DNA of 64,000 nt from Phototrophicus methaneseepsis (GTDB lineage Bacteria > Chloroflexota > Anaerolineae > Aggregatilineales > Phototrophicaceae), in contig NZ_CP062983.1 in NCBI RefSeq assembly GCF_015500095.1, forward strand, positions 558,001 through 622,000. Direction: 5' to 3'. Position numbers and translations under genes: made by a program. Shown piece by piece: positions 16,499 through 25,915 of this stretch; positions within the stretch are counted from its first letter, which is position 1, and the number at the start of each line of letters is the position of its first letter. The notes beneath the pieces were generated by a model. The model ran no database searches, was not told the DNA's origin, and was given only the letters and a program-made list of their open reading frames with translations.

Positions 16499-17781
16499 GC
16501 GTGCCGCCTCCCGATGTCGGTGCGAAAGTGCTTCTTCTCAAAATGAATTTGCTCAATATCGCTGTAAACCTGCATCAAGGCCCCATTCAGGGTGGCCGCA
16601 CGAGCCGTCACCGCCAGGACGCGCCCGCCGCTGGTGACGAGGTCGCCCTGTTCCGTGCGCTTGGTCCCGGCATGGAACAACAGCGTACCCGGTGAGAGGG
16701 TATCAACCTCAATCGGCAGCCCCTTAGGGTACGCCCCTGGATATCCCGGTGATGCCAGGATGACCGTCGCGCAGGTGCCACCAAACCAGTTAATAGCGGC
16801 GTCAGCCAATGTCCCATCGATGCAGGCATTCATGATGGTATACAGATCGCCATCGAGCATCGGCAGCACAACCTGCGTCTCCGGGTCGCCAAAGCGACAG
16901 TTGAACTCCAGGACTTTAAAGCCCGCGTCTGTGCGCATCAACCCCGCATAGAGCACGCCAATATAGGGCGTATCCTGGGCGCGCATGCCGTCAAGCGTAG
17001 GCTGCAAAACCGTCTCGACAATCGTCTGGATATCTTCTTCGCTGAGGTCAGTGGTGGGCGCATAAGCCCCCATACCACCTGTATTAAGGCCTCTGTCGCC
17101 ATCTAACGCGCGCTTATGATCGCGGGCAACCATCATAGGCCGCACCGTCACACCATCGCAGAAAGCCAGCACGGAGAATTCATCGCCAACCATGCAATCT
17201 TCAATGACAATCTGCGCACCCGCATCGCCGAAGGCCCGCGCCGCCATAATCTCATCAACAGCGTCGTGGGCCTCTTGCGCTGTCTGGCAGATGAGCACAC
17301 CTTTCCCGGCGGCCAAGCCATCCGCTTTGACAACCAAGGGACGGTCCTGCTCAGTAATGTAGGTCTTGGCCGCGATGGCATCTGCGAATGTGGCATAAGC
17401 AGGTGTCGGAATATCATGTTCAGCCATGAAGTCGCGTGCATAGGCTTTGCTGGCTTCTAATTGGGCCGCAGCCTGCGAGGGACCAAAGGTCCGCAGCCCC
17501 TCGCGGGAGAAGACATCGACAATCCCCGCCGCCAGGGGCACTTCCGGCCCGATGACAGTCAGAGCGACATTTTCACGGCGGGCCAGGTCCATCAGCCCCT
17601 CAAAATCACCCTCACTGAGCGCGACGGTTTCGCATGGGGCCAGGGCATCATTCCCGGCCCAGCTCGTCCCGCCATTGCCAGGGGCGACCAACACCCGGCT
17701 CACCTGGGGTGACTGTGCCAGCTTCCAGGCGAGAGCGTGTTCACGCCCCCCGCCGCCGATAACGAGAACGGTCTGGCTCAT
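16495..17781 (-). CDS. purD: Phosphoribosylamine-glycine ligase (GAR synthetase)
   Basis: This 428-residue ATP-grasp enzyme joins glycine to phosphoribosylamine. I choose the ATG at 17781, which overlaps the purF stop as ATGA and has GGAGG upstream. An in-frame TTG three codons earlier is less likely. The N-terminus reads MSQTVLVIGGGGREHALAWKL. The ATP-grasp core has KADGLAAGKGV, DHKRALDGDRGLNTGGMGAY and LEFNCRFGDPETQ. It overlaps purM by four bases at its 3' end. Everything expected of a full-length PurD is present. Confidence 0.96.
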   Translation of the reverse strand: MSQTVLVIGGGGREHALAWKLAQSPQVSRVLVAPGNGGTSWAGNDALAPCETVALSEGDFEGLMDLARRENVALTVIGPEVPLAAGIVDVFSREGLRTFGPSQAAAQLEASKAYARDFMAEHDIPTPAYATFADAIAAKTYITEQDRPLVVKADGLAAGKGVLICQTAQEAHDAVDEIMAARAFGDAGAQIVIEDCMVGDEFSVLAFCDGVTVRPMMVARDHKRALDGDRGLNTGGMGAYAPTTDLSEEDIQTIVETVLQPTLDGMRAQDTPYIGVLYAGLMRTDAGFKVLEFNCRFGDPETQVVLPMLDGDLYTIMNACIDGTLADAAINWFGGTCATVILASPGYPGAYPKGLPIEVDTLSPGTLLFHAGTKRTEQGDLVTSGGRVLAVTARAATLNGALMQVYSDIEQIHFEKKHFRTDIGRRHA

Positions 17782-19352
17782 CCGCCCCAAACCTCCTCAA
17801 AGAGCATCTTGTCGCGTTCTTCTTCCATAAGCCAGGGCGGGATCGTCAGTGGATAATCCCCGCTGAAGCAGGCTGTACAGAAGCCTTCCTGCTCCTGGGC
17901 ACCCTGGCGGATCGCATGCAGCATGGCCTCAGTTGATAGATAAGCCAGTGAATCCGCCCCGATGTGCTTACGGATACCTTCAATGTCATACTGATTGGCG
18001 ATCAGTTCCTTACGGGTTGCCATATCAATCCCCATAAAACACGGGTAACGCACAGGCGGTGACGACACACGCACATGCACTTCCGCCGCGCCACCATCGC
18101 GCACGAGCTGCACCAAGGGGCCAGCCGTATTGCCGCGCACGATAGAATCATCAATCAGCACCACACGCTTGCCTTGCAGGTTGCTCGTCAGCGCGTTGAA
18201 CTTGAGGCTGACGCCTTGTTTACGCAGGCCATCATCCGGCTGGATGAAGGTGCGACCAATATAACGATTCTTGGTCAGGCCTTCCCCATAAGGGATGCCA
18301 CTCTCTAAGCTGAAGCCAATCGCCGCTGGGATCGCACTATCTGGCACTGCAATGACCATATCGGCATCCGCAGGGGCTTCGTGGGCCAGCATACGGCCCA
18401 TATTCTGGCGCGCATTATGGATTGACTGTCCATCAAATGCAGAATCTGGCCGCGCAAAGTAGACATACTCAAAGACGCACATCGCGCGCTTCGGCGCGGG
18501 CTGCACGCCAAAAAACGATGTAATACCGTTTTCATCCAGTCGAACAATCTCACCCGGTTCTACATCGCGCACATATTCCGCACCAATGGTGGAAAGGGCG
18601 CAGGACTCCGACGCGACCACATAGCCTTCGTCCAACTTGCCAATACACAGCGGGCGCAGGCCGAGCGGGTCACGCAGGGCATAAATACCCGTACGCATCA
18701 GCAAAGCCAGTGAATAAGCGCCTTCGGCCATACTCATTAGCATGCGAATCTGGTTTACCCAGTGGTCATCGCTCTTCTCGATCTTGAATTCATCGCCCCA
18801 AACATCACTCGGCGCAGCGATGATCTGCGTGATCATTTCGCTGTCGCTGGTGCTCGTCAGGCCAACACCGCGCTTGAGCAGGCGATTACGGATCGACAGC
18901 GCGTTGGTCAGGTTCCCATTGTGCGACAAGCCCAGGGGACCATGCATCGTCTCGATGAGGTACGGTTGGGCATTTTGCAGCTTGACGCCACCTGTGGTGG
19001 AATAACGCGTGTGACCAATCGCCATATGGCCCTTCAAAGGGGTGAGGTTGTTCTCGTTAAAAGCCTGGGAAACCAGGCCCATCCCCTTGGCATGATAAGC
19101 GCGAAGGCCATCACATGTGGCGATACCCGCGCTCTCCTGCCCACGATGCTGCAAAGCATACAGCGCGAAGAAGCTCAGGCGGGCGACATCACGCCCTGGC
19201 GCAAACACGCCAAAGACGCCGCACTCCTCCTTGGGGCTATCATCAAACAGGTTGTCGTCAAACAAGTTGTCGTCAAATGCTCGGTCGGTATCCGTCGGGT
19301 TGTTAAGAAAGAGATTGTCATCGAACAGGGTCACGTTCGACTGGTTAGGCAT
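17778..19352 (-). CDS. purF: Amidophosphoribosyltransferase with a long repeated propeptide
   Basis: PurF makes phosphoribosylamine from PRPP and glutamine, the committed step. The start I favour is the ATG at 19352, one base after the purE stop, with GGAG nine bases upstream. That gives 524 residues. The Ntn-hydrolase nucleophile would be Cys44 in EECGVFGVFAPG, exposed by removal of a 43-residue propeptide. That propeptide is acidic and carries repeated FDDNL units (residues 10-14, 26-30, 31-35, partial at 36-38). The PRPP loop is RVVLIDDSIVRGNT. Cysteines in AMCVFEYVYF, RYPCFMGID and FCTACFSGDYP fit the 4Fe-4S ligands of B. subtilis-type PurF. It overlaps purD by four bases. Confidence 0.95.
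   Translation of the reverse strand: MPNQSNVTLFDDNLFLNNPTDTDRAFDDNLFDDNLFDDSPKEECGVFGVFAPGRDVARLSFFALYALQHRGQESAGIATCDGLRAYHAKGMGLVSQAFNENNLTPLKGHMAIGHTRYSTTGGVKLQNAQPYLIETMHGPLGLSHNGNLTNALSIRNRLLKRGVGLTSTSDSEMITQIIAAPSDVWGDEFKIEKSDDHWVNQIRMLMSMAEGAYSLALLMRTGIYALRDPLGLRPLCIGKLDEGYVVASESCALSTIGAEYVRDVEPGEIVRLDENGITSFFGVQPAPKRAMCVFEYVYFARPDSAFDGQSIHNARQNMGRMLAHEAPADADMVIAVPDSAIPAAIGFSLESGIPYGEGLTKNRYIGRTFIQPDDGLRKQGVSLKFNALTSNLQGKRVVLIDDSIVRGNTAGPLVQLVRDGGAAEVHVRVSSPPVRYPCFMGIDMATRKELIANQYDIEGIRKHIGADSLAYLSTEAMLHAIRQGAQEQEGFCTACFSGDYPLTIPPWLMEEERDKMLFEEVWGG
19246..19275. repeat. 15-bp tandem repeat inside purF
   Basis: AACAGGTTGTCGTCA (19246-19260) is followed directly by AACAAGTTGTCGTCA (19261-19275), with one mismatch. 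The repeat encodes the FDDNL units of the PurF propeptide. Confidence 0.85.
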
Positions 19353-19353
19353 A

Positions 19354-19848
19354 TTATGCGTCTCCGCTGCTAACGTCACGGTCGTCTTGCAGGATCACAT
19401 TGGCAGTCTCTAGCCGCTTGGCGACGAGTTTTTCGCGCACATCGGCATCGAACAGGGCGATGATTTTGGCAGCCAGGAGGGCCGCCCCGGTGGGCTCCAG
19501 CACGACGGCTGGCGCAACCCCGCTGGGCATCCGCAGGGAACTATAAATATCGGCCCCGCCAAAACTGCTGGAGACGGGCGGGCAGGCAATCACAGGCGCG
19601 TTCACCACCCCATCGGTAAAACCGCTGAGGGCGTTGCTGCGTCCTGCAATCGTAATATACACCTTCGGACGGGGATCGTTCTCATAAGCTTTGAGCAAAT
19701 CCAGCACGTGGACCGGGGTCTTATGGGCAGACCCAACGCGATATTCGTACGCAATGCCGAACTCCGCCAGGGCCTCACCGATTTTTTCGGCATGGCTCAT
19801 ATCACTGCGTGACCCCATCAAAATCGGGACAATGGCTTTTTCAGTCAT
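19354..19848 (-). CDS. purE: Class II PurE: AIR carboxylase (direct CO2-using)
   Basis: This 164-residue protein has the PurE fold landmarks MGSRSDMSHAEKI and VGSAHKTP. Where class I mutases have GGAAHLPGM, this protein has AGRSNALSGF, and it continues PVIACPPVSSSFGGADIYSSLRMPSG. These are the signatures of class II PurE, the direct AIR carboxylase found as the second half of animal PAICS and in a minority of bacteria. Such enzymes need no PurK, and no purK is present in the operon. The gene lies between purC and purF, 32 bases after purC and one base before purF. The gene order purC-purE parallels the domain order of PAICS, although this PurC is not the animal type. Confidence 0.93.
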   Translation of the reverse strand: MTEKAIVPILMGSRSDMSHAEKIGEALAEFGIAYEYRVGSAHKTPVHVLDLLKAYENDPRPKVYITIAGRSNALSGFTDGVVNAPVIACPPVSSSFGGADIYSSLRMPSGVAPAVVLEPTGAALLAAKIIALFDADVREKLVAKRLETANVILQDDRDVSSGDA

Positions 19849-19880
19849 GGAAGTTCTTTTCCCTTCTTAGGATGCGATAC

Positions 19881-20834
19881 TTATGAGGCAATGCCAGCAA
19901 GAGCGGCCTGAATACGGGGTTGGGCGGGCAGTTCACCGGGGACGAATGTTTCACCAGTGAGCTTTTCATAGGCTGCGATATAACGGCCAGCCAGTTCAGC
20001 AGCGAATTCATCGGGAATCGCCGGGATGTCGCCATCGCCACTGTAGCCAACAGACTTAAACCACTTGCGCAGATATTCCTTATCGAAGTTCTCTGGCTCC
20101 TCACCCTTGCCATAAGTCTCAGCCACCCAGAAGCGGCTGCTATCCGGCGTGTTGATCTCATCAATCAGGGCCAGTTCACCATCAATCAAGCCAAATTCGT
20201 ACTTGGTATCTACAAGGATCAGGCCGCCTTTTTGGGCGATTTCCTGCCCGCGTTTGAAGACAGCGATAGCCGCTTCTTCAACCTTCTTGTACAGCTCTGG
20301 CTCGACGATGCCACGCTCCAAAATTTCATCACGGGTGAGGCGTTCATCATGTTGGCCCGCTTCCGCCTTGGTGGTCGGCGTAATGATCGGTTCTGGCAGC
20401 GGATCATCCTTTTTGAGGCCATCCGGCAGCGAAATGCCATACGGCTTGCGCTCGCCAGCATTGTAAAGCGTCCATAATGATGTGCTAGTTACGCCTGTGA
20501 TGTAGCCGCGCACAATAATTTCGACGGGCAGCGGGTCAGCTTCGCGCGCGAGCGTGACATTGGGGTCCGGTGCGCTGATGAGATGGTTGGCGACAATGTC
20601 TTCCATCTGCTTAAACCACCAGACGCTCAACTGATTGAGCACCTGCCCTTTATAGGGGATGGCACCGACGACGCTATCGAAGGCGCTCACACGATCAGTC
20701 GTAATGAGCACGCGCTTATCGCCAAGGGTGTAAATATCACGAACTTTGCCGGTCTGCTTCTCACCAAGTCCGGCAACGTCAACCGAGGTCATGGCATTTG
20801 GTACCGCATTCAGAAGGTCTTCCTGCGTCAGCAT
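19881..20834 (-). CDS. purC: SAICAR synthetase (long, ADE1-type)
   Basis: This 317-residue protein condenses CAIR with aspartate, using ATP. It is the long form resembling yeast Ade1 rather than the short form of about 240 residues. Landmarks are GKVRDIYTLGDKRVLITTDRVSAFDSVVGAIPYKGQVLNQLSVWWF, EIIVRGYITG, LILVDTKYEFGL and IDEINTPDSSRFW. GAGGAG lies 11 bases before the ATG. It follows purL after 73 bases and precedes purE by 32, in the leftward operon. No sign of damage. Confidence 0.96.
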   Translation of the reverse strand: MLTQEDLLNAVPNAMTSVDVAGLGEKQTGKVRDIYTLGDKRVLITTDRVSAFDSVVGAIPYKGQVLNQLSVWWFKQMEDIVANHLISAPDPNVTLAREADPLPVEIIVRGYITGVTSTSLWTLYNAGERKPYGISLPDGLKKDDPLPEPIITPTTKAEAGQHDERLTRDEILERGIVEPELYKKVEEAAIAVFKRGQEIAQKGGLILVDTKYEFGLIDGELALIDEINTPDSSRFWVAETYGKGEEPENFDKEYLRKWFKSVGYSGDGDIPAIPDEFAAELAGRYIAAYEKLTGETFVPGELPAQPRIQAALAGIAS

Positions 20835-20907
20835 GTGATGTAGAACTCCTCTTTCTTGTATAACGAGATCGTGAAAAGATAGGTGTTGATATTATCAGGG
20901 CCAGGCG

Positions 20908-23900
20908 CTAAGCGCGCTGGACACCATTGATAAACAAGCTCAGGCCCAGGCCACCGTCTATACCACGGCGCACCTGTGGGTGCTGCCAGGGGAATATGTG
21001 GTTTTCCGGGTGGGGCATCAGGCCCAGGACGTTACCCGCTGCATTGCTCAAACCCGCGATACCCGCGATAGAGCCATTCGGGTTGGCGGGATAGTCGCTA
21101 GGGCCAGCAGGGCTGCCATCGGCATGAACGTAATTCAAGGCGTTGAGGTTCGCAGCCAGCAGGGCATCCGTCGTCGCGGCGCTATCCGTCATGACGCGCC
21201 CCTCACCATGCGCAACGGGGCAGTGAATCAAGCCTTCGATACCCTGAGTAAACAGATTAGGGCTGTTGGGGTTGGCTTCCAGGTAGACCCAGCGACACTC
21301 GAAGTGCTCACGGGCGTTATACGTCAGCGTCACCTTGCCGCTAAATTCACCCCCCGGCAGCAAGCCGGATTTCACAAGGGTCTGGAAGCCATTGCAGATG
21401 CCAATCACAGGCTTACCCGATGCGACGAAAGCATCCATCTGCTCAGCAAAGTCATAACGTAAATCCAGCGACCATAAACGCCCTGCGCCCAGGTCATCGC
21501 CATAAGAGAAGCCCCCCGGCACCACCAGCATGGCATAATCCGAGAACTGCTTCTCGCCTTGGCGAAGCTGATTAATATGCACAATTTCAGGCTCCGCGCC
21601 TACCAGTTCACAAGCCAGTGCCACATCATGATCGCGGTTCGTGCCATTGGCATGCAAAATCAGCACGCGGGGACGGGTCGTCTTGACCGCAGGTGCACTC
21701 ACCTTAGAGAGCGCTGCGGGGGCATCCAATTTTGTCTGGGTGGGGTCATCGCCACGCCATGATTGCCGCAACTCAGCCACCGTAAAGCGGCTCTCGCCAG
21801 AGGTGTCTTCATAGATGCAGGTAGCACTGGCCGTCGTCTCGCCAATTTGACGGCAGTTCTGGCCGAATAGTTGCTCAAATTGCGCCGCGGCCCCTGTGGG
21901 GACCTCAACCACGAAGCGGGCGATGCTCTCTGAAAATGCGGCGGCGGCATCACTGAGGCTTTCAGCACCCGGTGCCTGGCACAAGTTCACCGTAAAGCCA
22001 ACATTGCCGCCAATAGCCATCTCCGCCAGGGCGACCGCAAGGCCCCCTTCTGAGACATCATGGCAGGCAGCAACCAGGCCTTCGCGGATAGCCTGATGCA
22101 TGGCTCGCATGGTGGTTAGCGCATCCTCAACGGGCTGCGGCACAACCGCATAATCGCGCCCGGTGACCATACCATAATGGCTGCCACCCAATTCTGTGCG
22201 CGTCTGGCCAACGACGTAGACCGCATGGCCTGCCTGTTTAAAGTCGCTGGTCGTGGTTGCATGAACATCTGGCACGATGCCAACTGCTGAGATAAGCAGC
22301 GTGCCAGGGATGGCATGGCGGTTACCAGCAGCATCAGTGTATTCATTATTGAGGCTGTCTTTACCGCTGATATAAGGCGTGCCATAAGCCATGGCGGCAT
22401 CGTGGCAACCCTGGACGCAGCGCACCAGACTACCCAGCCGATCCGGCAAATTGGCGTTGCCCCACGAGAAATTATCTAAAATAGCGATCTGGTCCGGGTC
22501 TGCACCCACAGCGACCGCATTCCGCACAGCTTCATCGACGGCGGCGAAGGCCATCGCGTAGGGGTCCTGATCCGTATATTGCGGGCAGATGCCATTACTC
22601 AGGACGACGCCGCGCGTCTTATCCTGGGTACCAATCGGCACCAGCACCGCGCCATCGTTATGACCATCATGCTGCGGCCCGGTGAAGGGCTTAATGTGTG
22701 ACGCGCCCTGTATTTCATGGTCATACAGGCGCACAATCGTTTCTTTACTGCGGATATTGGGATGTGCTAGCAGCGCGGGCAGGGTTTCCTGCAAAGTTGG
22801 CTCTGGTGTCGCCGCTTCTTCGACCGTTGCGGGCTGCCACAGGGCGGCAAGCTGGCGCGTCGGGATGCCATCATGCAAGAAGATCATCGCCATATCCCCG
22901 ACGACGCGCTCGCCATCGAGCACTTTCAGGCGGCCATCCGGCACAAAGCTGCCAATATTGACCGCTTCCACATCCTGTGTGGCGCAGATCGCTTGCAGGC
23001 GTTCCCAGTACTGCGGTGGCACAGCTAAGACCATGCGTTCCTGCGCTTCGCTCAGCCAGATTTCCCAGGGCTGCAAGCCGGGGTACTTCAGCGGAATATC
23101 ATCGAGCTGCACCGTCGCGCCGATCTCTTTCGCCATCTCGCCCACCGCGGAAGATAACCCACCCGCGCCACAATCTGTGATAGCGCTGTAAAGGCCTTCA
23201 TCGCGGGCACGCAGGATAACTTCCTGCACCTGCTTCTCCGTGATGGGGTTGCCAATCTGGACGCTGCTACCGGCAACGGTACCTGTCGTGGCGTCCATCT
23301 CCATACTGCTGAAGGTAGCCCCTCTCAGGCCATCACGGCCTGTGCGCCCACCAATGACGACGATATAGTCGCCCGGTTGTGGCTCCGTCGTGTGGGAATC
23401 ATGCGGGAGGATGCCCAGGCAGCCGCAGAATACCAGCGGATTGCTGAGGTAGCCTTCATGATAGAGCACAGCCCCGTTCACCGTGGGGATGCCCATCTTA
23501 TTGCCGTAATCTTCTACACCAGCGATGACGCCATCTGCGATGCGGCGCGGCGGCAGCACACCAGCAGGCAAATCAGCCAGGGGGGTATCTTGTGGGCCGA
23601 AGCAGAGTACATCCGTATTGGCGATAGGCTTAGCACTCACGCCCAGCACATCGCGCACAACGCCACCTACGCCAGTATTGGCCCCACCGAATGGCTCAAT
23701 GGCCGAAGGCCGATTGTGCGTCTCTACTTTAAAGGCCAGGTCATACTGGTCATCGAAGCGGATAATGCCCGCGTTATCAACGAAGACGGAACGCAGCCAG
23801 GGCTTATCGAGCTTTTCCGTAGCGGCGCGAATGTACTGCTTGAGCAGGCCATGAATCGTCTCTTTGCCCTGCGGCCCGTCATAGTCGATCGTGGCGCGGA

Positions 23901-24639
23901 AGGTCTTATGAACGCAGTGTTCACTCCACGTCTGGGCGATCATTTCAATTTCAAGGTCGGTTGGGTCGCGCTTTTCTTCTTCAAAATAGTCACGGATTGC
24001 GCGCATCTCGTTGAGGTCGAGCGCGAGGCGTCGCTCCTGACTGATCTGGAGCAGGCCCTCATCTTCTATACCCTGTACAGGGACCGTTTCAACGGTATCG
24101 TTGGCCGTGGTCGCGATGCCCTGCGGCACAATCGGCGCGTCGATAGTGTATTGGTGAATGACCACATTGGCGAAGAGATTTTCCGCCAGTTGATGCAGTT
24201 CATCTTGCTTCAGCTCGCCAGAAAGCGCATAACGATCTCCGACAGCGGCCCAGGCGAGCTCGCCAATGCCCAACTGTCGCACGCGCTGCGCCAGGTTATC
24301 CGCCACAGCATTGGTCACACCCGGCAGCGTGGCGACTTCGATATGATGCGTATAGGCGTCGCCCAGGTCATAGGGCGTCTCTATCGGACTGATGACGTAC
24401 TGCTCAGTGACGGTATCTGCCAGCAGCAGCCTTGCGATTTCATCCAGTTGAGAGGGCGTAAATGCCCCATGTAGGAAATAAAGACGGGCTGCAAAACAGC
24501 CCGTTAGATTTTCTATATTGAGTTGGTGTGCCGCTTCTACAAAGCGGTTGGCAGCTTGGGCCGCGTCACCGACGTGATCGCCTTGTATAAGGTGGTCACC
24601 CTGCGTGAAGACTTCAATGCGGTAAGTGAAATGTGCCAA
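20908..24639 (-). CDS. purL: FGAM synthase, fused PurS-like/PurL/PurQ polypeptide
   Basis: This enzyme amidates FGAR to FGAM with glutamine and ATP. The likely start is a TTG at 24639 with GGGGA five bases upstream, giving about 1,243 residues. A GTG at 24690 is possible. The N-terminal 165 residues look like two PurS-like ferredoxin folds in series (each ending near VTEQYVISP or VIHQYTID). The centre is small-type PurL: IAQTWSEHCVHKTF, FKVETHNRPSAIEPFGGANTGVGG, ITDCGAGGLSSAVGEMA. The last 260 residues are PurQ glutaminase, with nucleophile Cys in GICNGFQTL and His-Glu in CPVAHGEGR. It is first in the operon, so one gene replaces purS, purL and purQ. Confidence 0.92.
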   Translation of the reverse strand: MAHFTYRIEVFTQGDHLIQGDHVGDAAQAANRFVEAAHQLNIENLTGCFAARLYFLHGAFTPSQLDEIARLLLADTVTEQYVISPIETPYDLGDAYTHHIEVATLPGVTNAVADNLAQRVRQLGIGELAWAAVGDRYALSGELKQDELHQLAENLFANVVIHQYTIDAPIVPQGIATTANDTVETVPVQGIEDEGLLQISQERRLALDLNEMRAIRDYFEEEKRDPTDLEIEMIAQTWSEHCVHKTFRATIDYDGPQGKETIHGLLKQYIRAATEKLDKPWLRSVFVDNAGIIRFDDQYDLAFKVETHNRPSAIEPFGGANTGVGGVVRDVLGVSAKPIANTDVLCFGPQDTPLADLPAGVLPPRRIADGVIAGVEDYGNKMGIPTVNGAVLYHEGYLSNPLVFCGCLGILPHDSHTTEPQPGDYIVVIGGRTGRDGLRGATFSSMEMDATTGTVAGSSVQIGNPITEKQVQEVILRARDEGLYSAITDCGAGGLSSAVGEMAKEIGATVQLDDIPLKYPGLQPWEIWLSEAQERMVLAVPPQYWERLQAICATQDVEAVNIGSFVPDGRLKVLDGERVVGDMAMIFLHDGIPTRQLAALWQPATVEEAATPEPTLQETLPALLAHPNIRSKETIVRLYDHEIQGASHIKPFTGPQHDGHNDGAVLVPIGTQDKTRGVVLSNGICPQYTDQDPYAMAFAAVDEAVRNAVAVGADPDQIAILDNFSWGNANLPDRLGSLVRCVQGCHDAAMAYGTPYISGKDSLNNEYTDAAGNRHAIPGTLLISAVGIVPDVHATTTSDFKQAGHAVYVVGQTRTELGGSHYGMVTGRDYAVVPQPVEDALTTMRAMHQAIREGLVAACHDVSEGGLAVALAEMAIGGNVGFTVNLCQAPGAESLSDAAAAFSESIARFVVEVPTGAAAQFEQLFGQNCRQIGETTASATCIYEDTSGESRFTVAELRQSWRGDDPTQTKLDAPAALSKVSAPAVKTTRPRVLILHANGTNRDHDVALACELVGAEPEIVHINQLRQGEKQFSDYAMLVVPGGFSYGDDLGAGRLWSLDLRYDFAEQMDAFVASGKPVIGICNGFQTLVKSGLLPGGEFSGKVTLTYNAREHFECRWVYLEANPNSPNLFTQGIEGLIHCPVAHGEGRVMTDSAATTDALLAANLNALNYVHADGSPAGPSDYPANPNGSIAGIAGLSNAAGNVLGLMPHPENHIFPWQHPQVRRGIDGGLGLSLFINGVQRA

Positions 24640-24814
24640 CGTTATCCCCGTATTGATCGCACTTGTGTCTCGATGTGCGTATCTTAACACAGGCTTCGCT
24701 TCTTAAAACAGGCATAATATAGACCACTTTTGCTTCTCTTATATGCCAAGCGGGGATAAAGCGTCCTACTGCACAGTCATGGCCTGTTTGTGCACCCTTA
24801 CCAGCCCATTAGCA

Positions 24815-25813
24815 TCAGGATAGAACCGCATCGCGCTCTAAAATGCGGTCGATTTCTGCCATCTGGTCAGCCGTCAGCGGGCCGTATTGCAGCGCCCCTG
24901 CATTTTCCTCTACCTGAGCGACCGTCTTAAAACCAGGGATCGGCAGCATCATCTCGCTAGCGGCCCAGAGCCATGCAATCGCGCCCTGTGCCAGCGTACG
25001 GCCACCGCTCCTGAGCACTTCACGGATGGCCTCTAACTGAGCGAGCATTTTGGCGTTCGGCTTCCCATAATTGAAATATCCCTCGTCCGACTGGGTCTGC
25101 TTCGGCCCACGGACGTCATCCTCCGCCAGGGTAGAGGCTCTCGTAAATTTACCCGTCAGGATACCCATCGCCAGGGGGCCGCGATTCAGCCCACCCAGGT
25201 TATGCTGCTCACAGAAAGCGATCATCTCGCGGTTGACGTCGAGCACATTGCATTCAAACTGTACAGCGCTGTTATGCGCACCTTCATTGAAGATTGCCGC
25301 CTTCTCAATGAAATCTGTGCTCCAACCATAAGCGCGGATCTTACCCGCCTGCACCAGGTCTTCCAGAGTATCCCGCACCACATCAGCACCTTCCAGGGGA
25401 TGCTCATTGATATGGAACTGGTAAAGGTCAATGTAATCCGTGTTTAATCGCCGCAGGGATTCATCCACAGCCGAGCGAATGTATGCCGCATCACTGCGCC
25501 CCTCAAATGTATGGCGCGTCTCTTCATCGAAGGTATAGCCGAACTTGGTCGCGATCACGACATCTTTGCGTCGGTTACCCAAGGCCTGCGCCAGGACGTA
25601 TTCACTGTGGCCTGCGCCATACACATCAGCGGTATCGAACAACGTCACGCCCATATCCAGCGCTTTATGGATGCTGGCAATAGAATCATCGTCGTTGACA
25701 TCACCCCAACCGTTGGGCAAATCACCATCCCAAAATGGCCCGCCAATGGCCCAGCACCCCATACCCAGTGCAGATACTTCAATTTCGGAACGTCCTAATT
25801 TGCGATTATTCAT
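24815..25813 (-). CDS. Aldo-keto reductase A
   Basis: This NADPH-dependent aldo-keto reductase of the TIM-barrel superfamily has about 332 residues. I use the ATG at 25813, since AGAGGA stands just before it; another ATG 18 bases upstream lacks a site. The catalytic tetrad is visible: Asp and Tyr in FDTADVYGAGHSE, Lys in VVIATKFGY, His in LYQFHINEH. The nucleotide region near the C-terminus reads ALQYGPLTADQMAEID. It is the third gene of a merR-AKR-AKR operon, 102 bases downstream of its paralogue. The substrate cannot be deduced. Paralogue identity is high over the first 100 residues (both read GMGCWAIGGPFW), so this is a tandem duplication. Confidence 0.92.
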   Translation of the reverse strand: MNNRKLGRSEIEVSALGMGCWAIGGPFWDGDLPNGWGDVNDDDSIASIHKALDMGVTLFDTADVYGAGHSEYVLAQALGNRRKDVVIATKFGYTFDEETRHTFEGRSDAAYIRSAVDESLRRLNTDYIDLYQFHINEHPLEGADVVRDTLEDLVQAGKIRAYGWSTDFIEKAAIFNEGAHNSAVQFECNVLDVNREMIAFCEQHNLGGLNRGPLAMGILTGKFTRASTLAEDDVRGPKQTQSDEGYFNYGKPNAKMLAQLEAIREVLRSGGRTLAQGAIAWLWAASEMMLPIPGFKTVAQVEENAGALQYGPLTADQMAEIDRILERDAVLS

Positions 25814-25915
25814 GACAGTCCTCTCATTCATAAAAGATTACTTTTCAAAAGATCTGTATCCCGCGCCCCCGGTGGTGTACCAGAGAAAGCGGGATACCAT
25901 GGTGAAGGGAATTAC

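Noticed and set aside
23377-24474. A 365-codon plus-strand open frame
   Set aside because: It lies opposite purL and follows from its codon bias. It has no ribosome site and no family features.
24640-24814. Possible purine riboswitch or PUR box before purL
   Set aside because: I looked for the conserved purine-riboswitch loops and for a PurR-type dyad and saw neither. A TATATT is present, but with no properly spaced -35.
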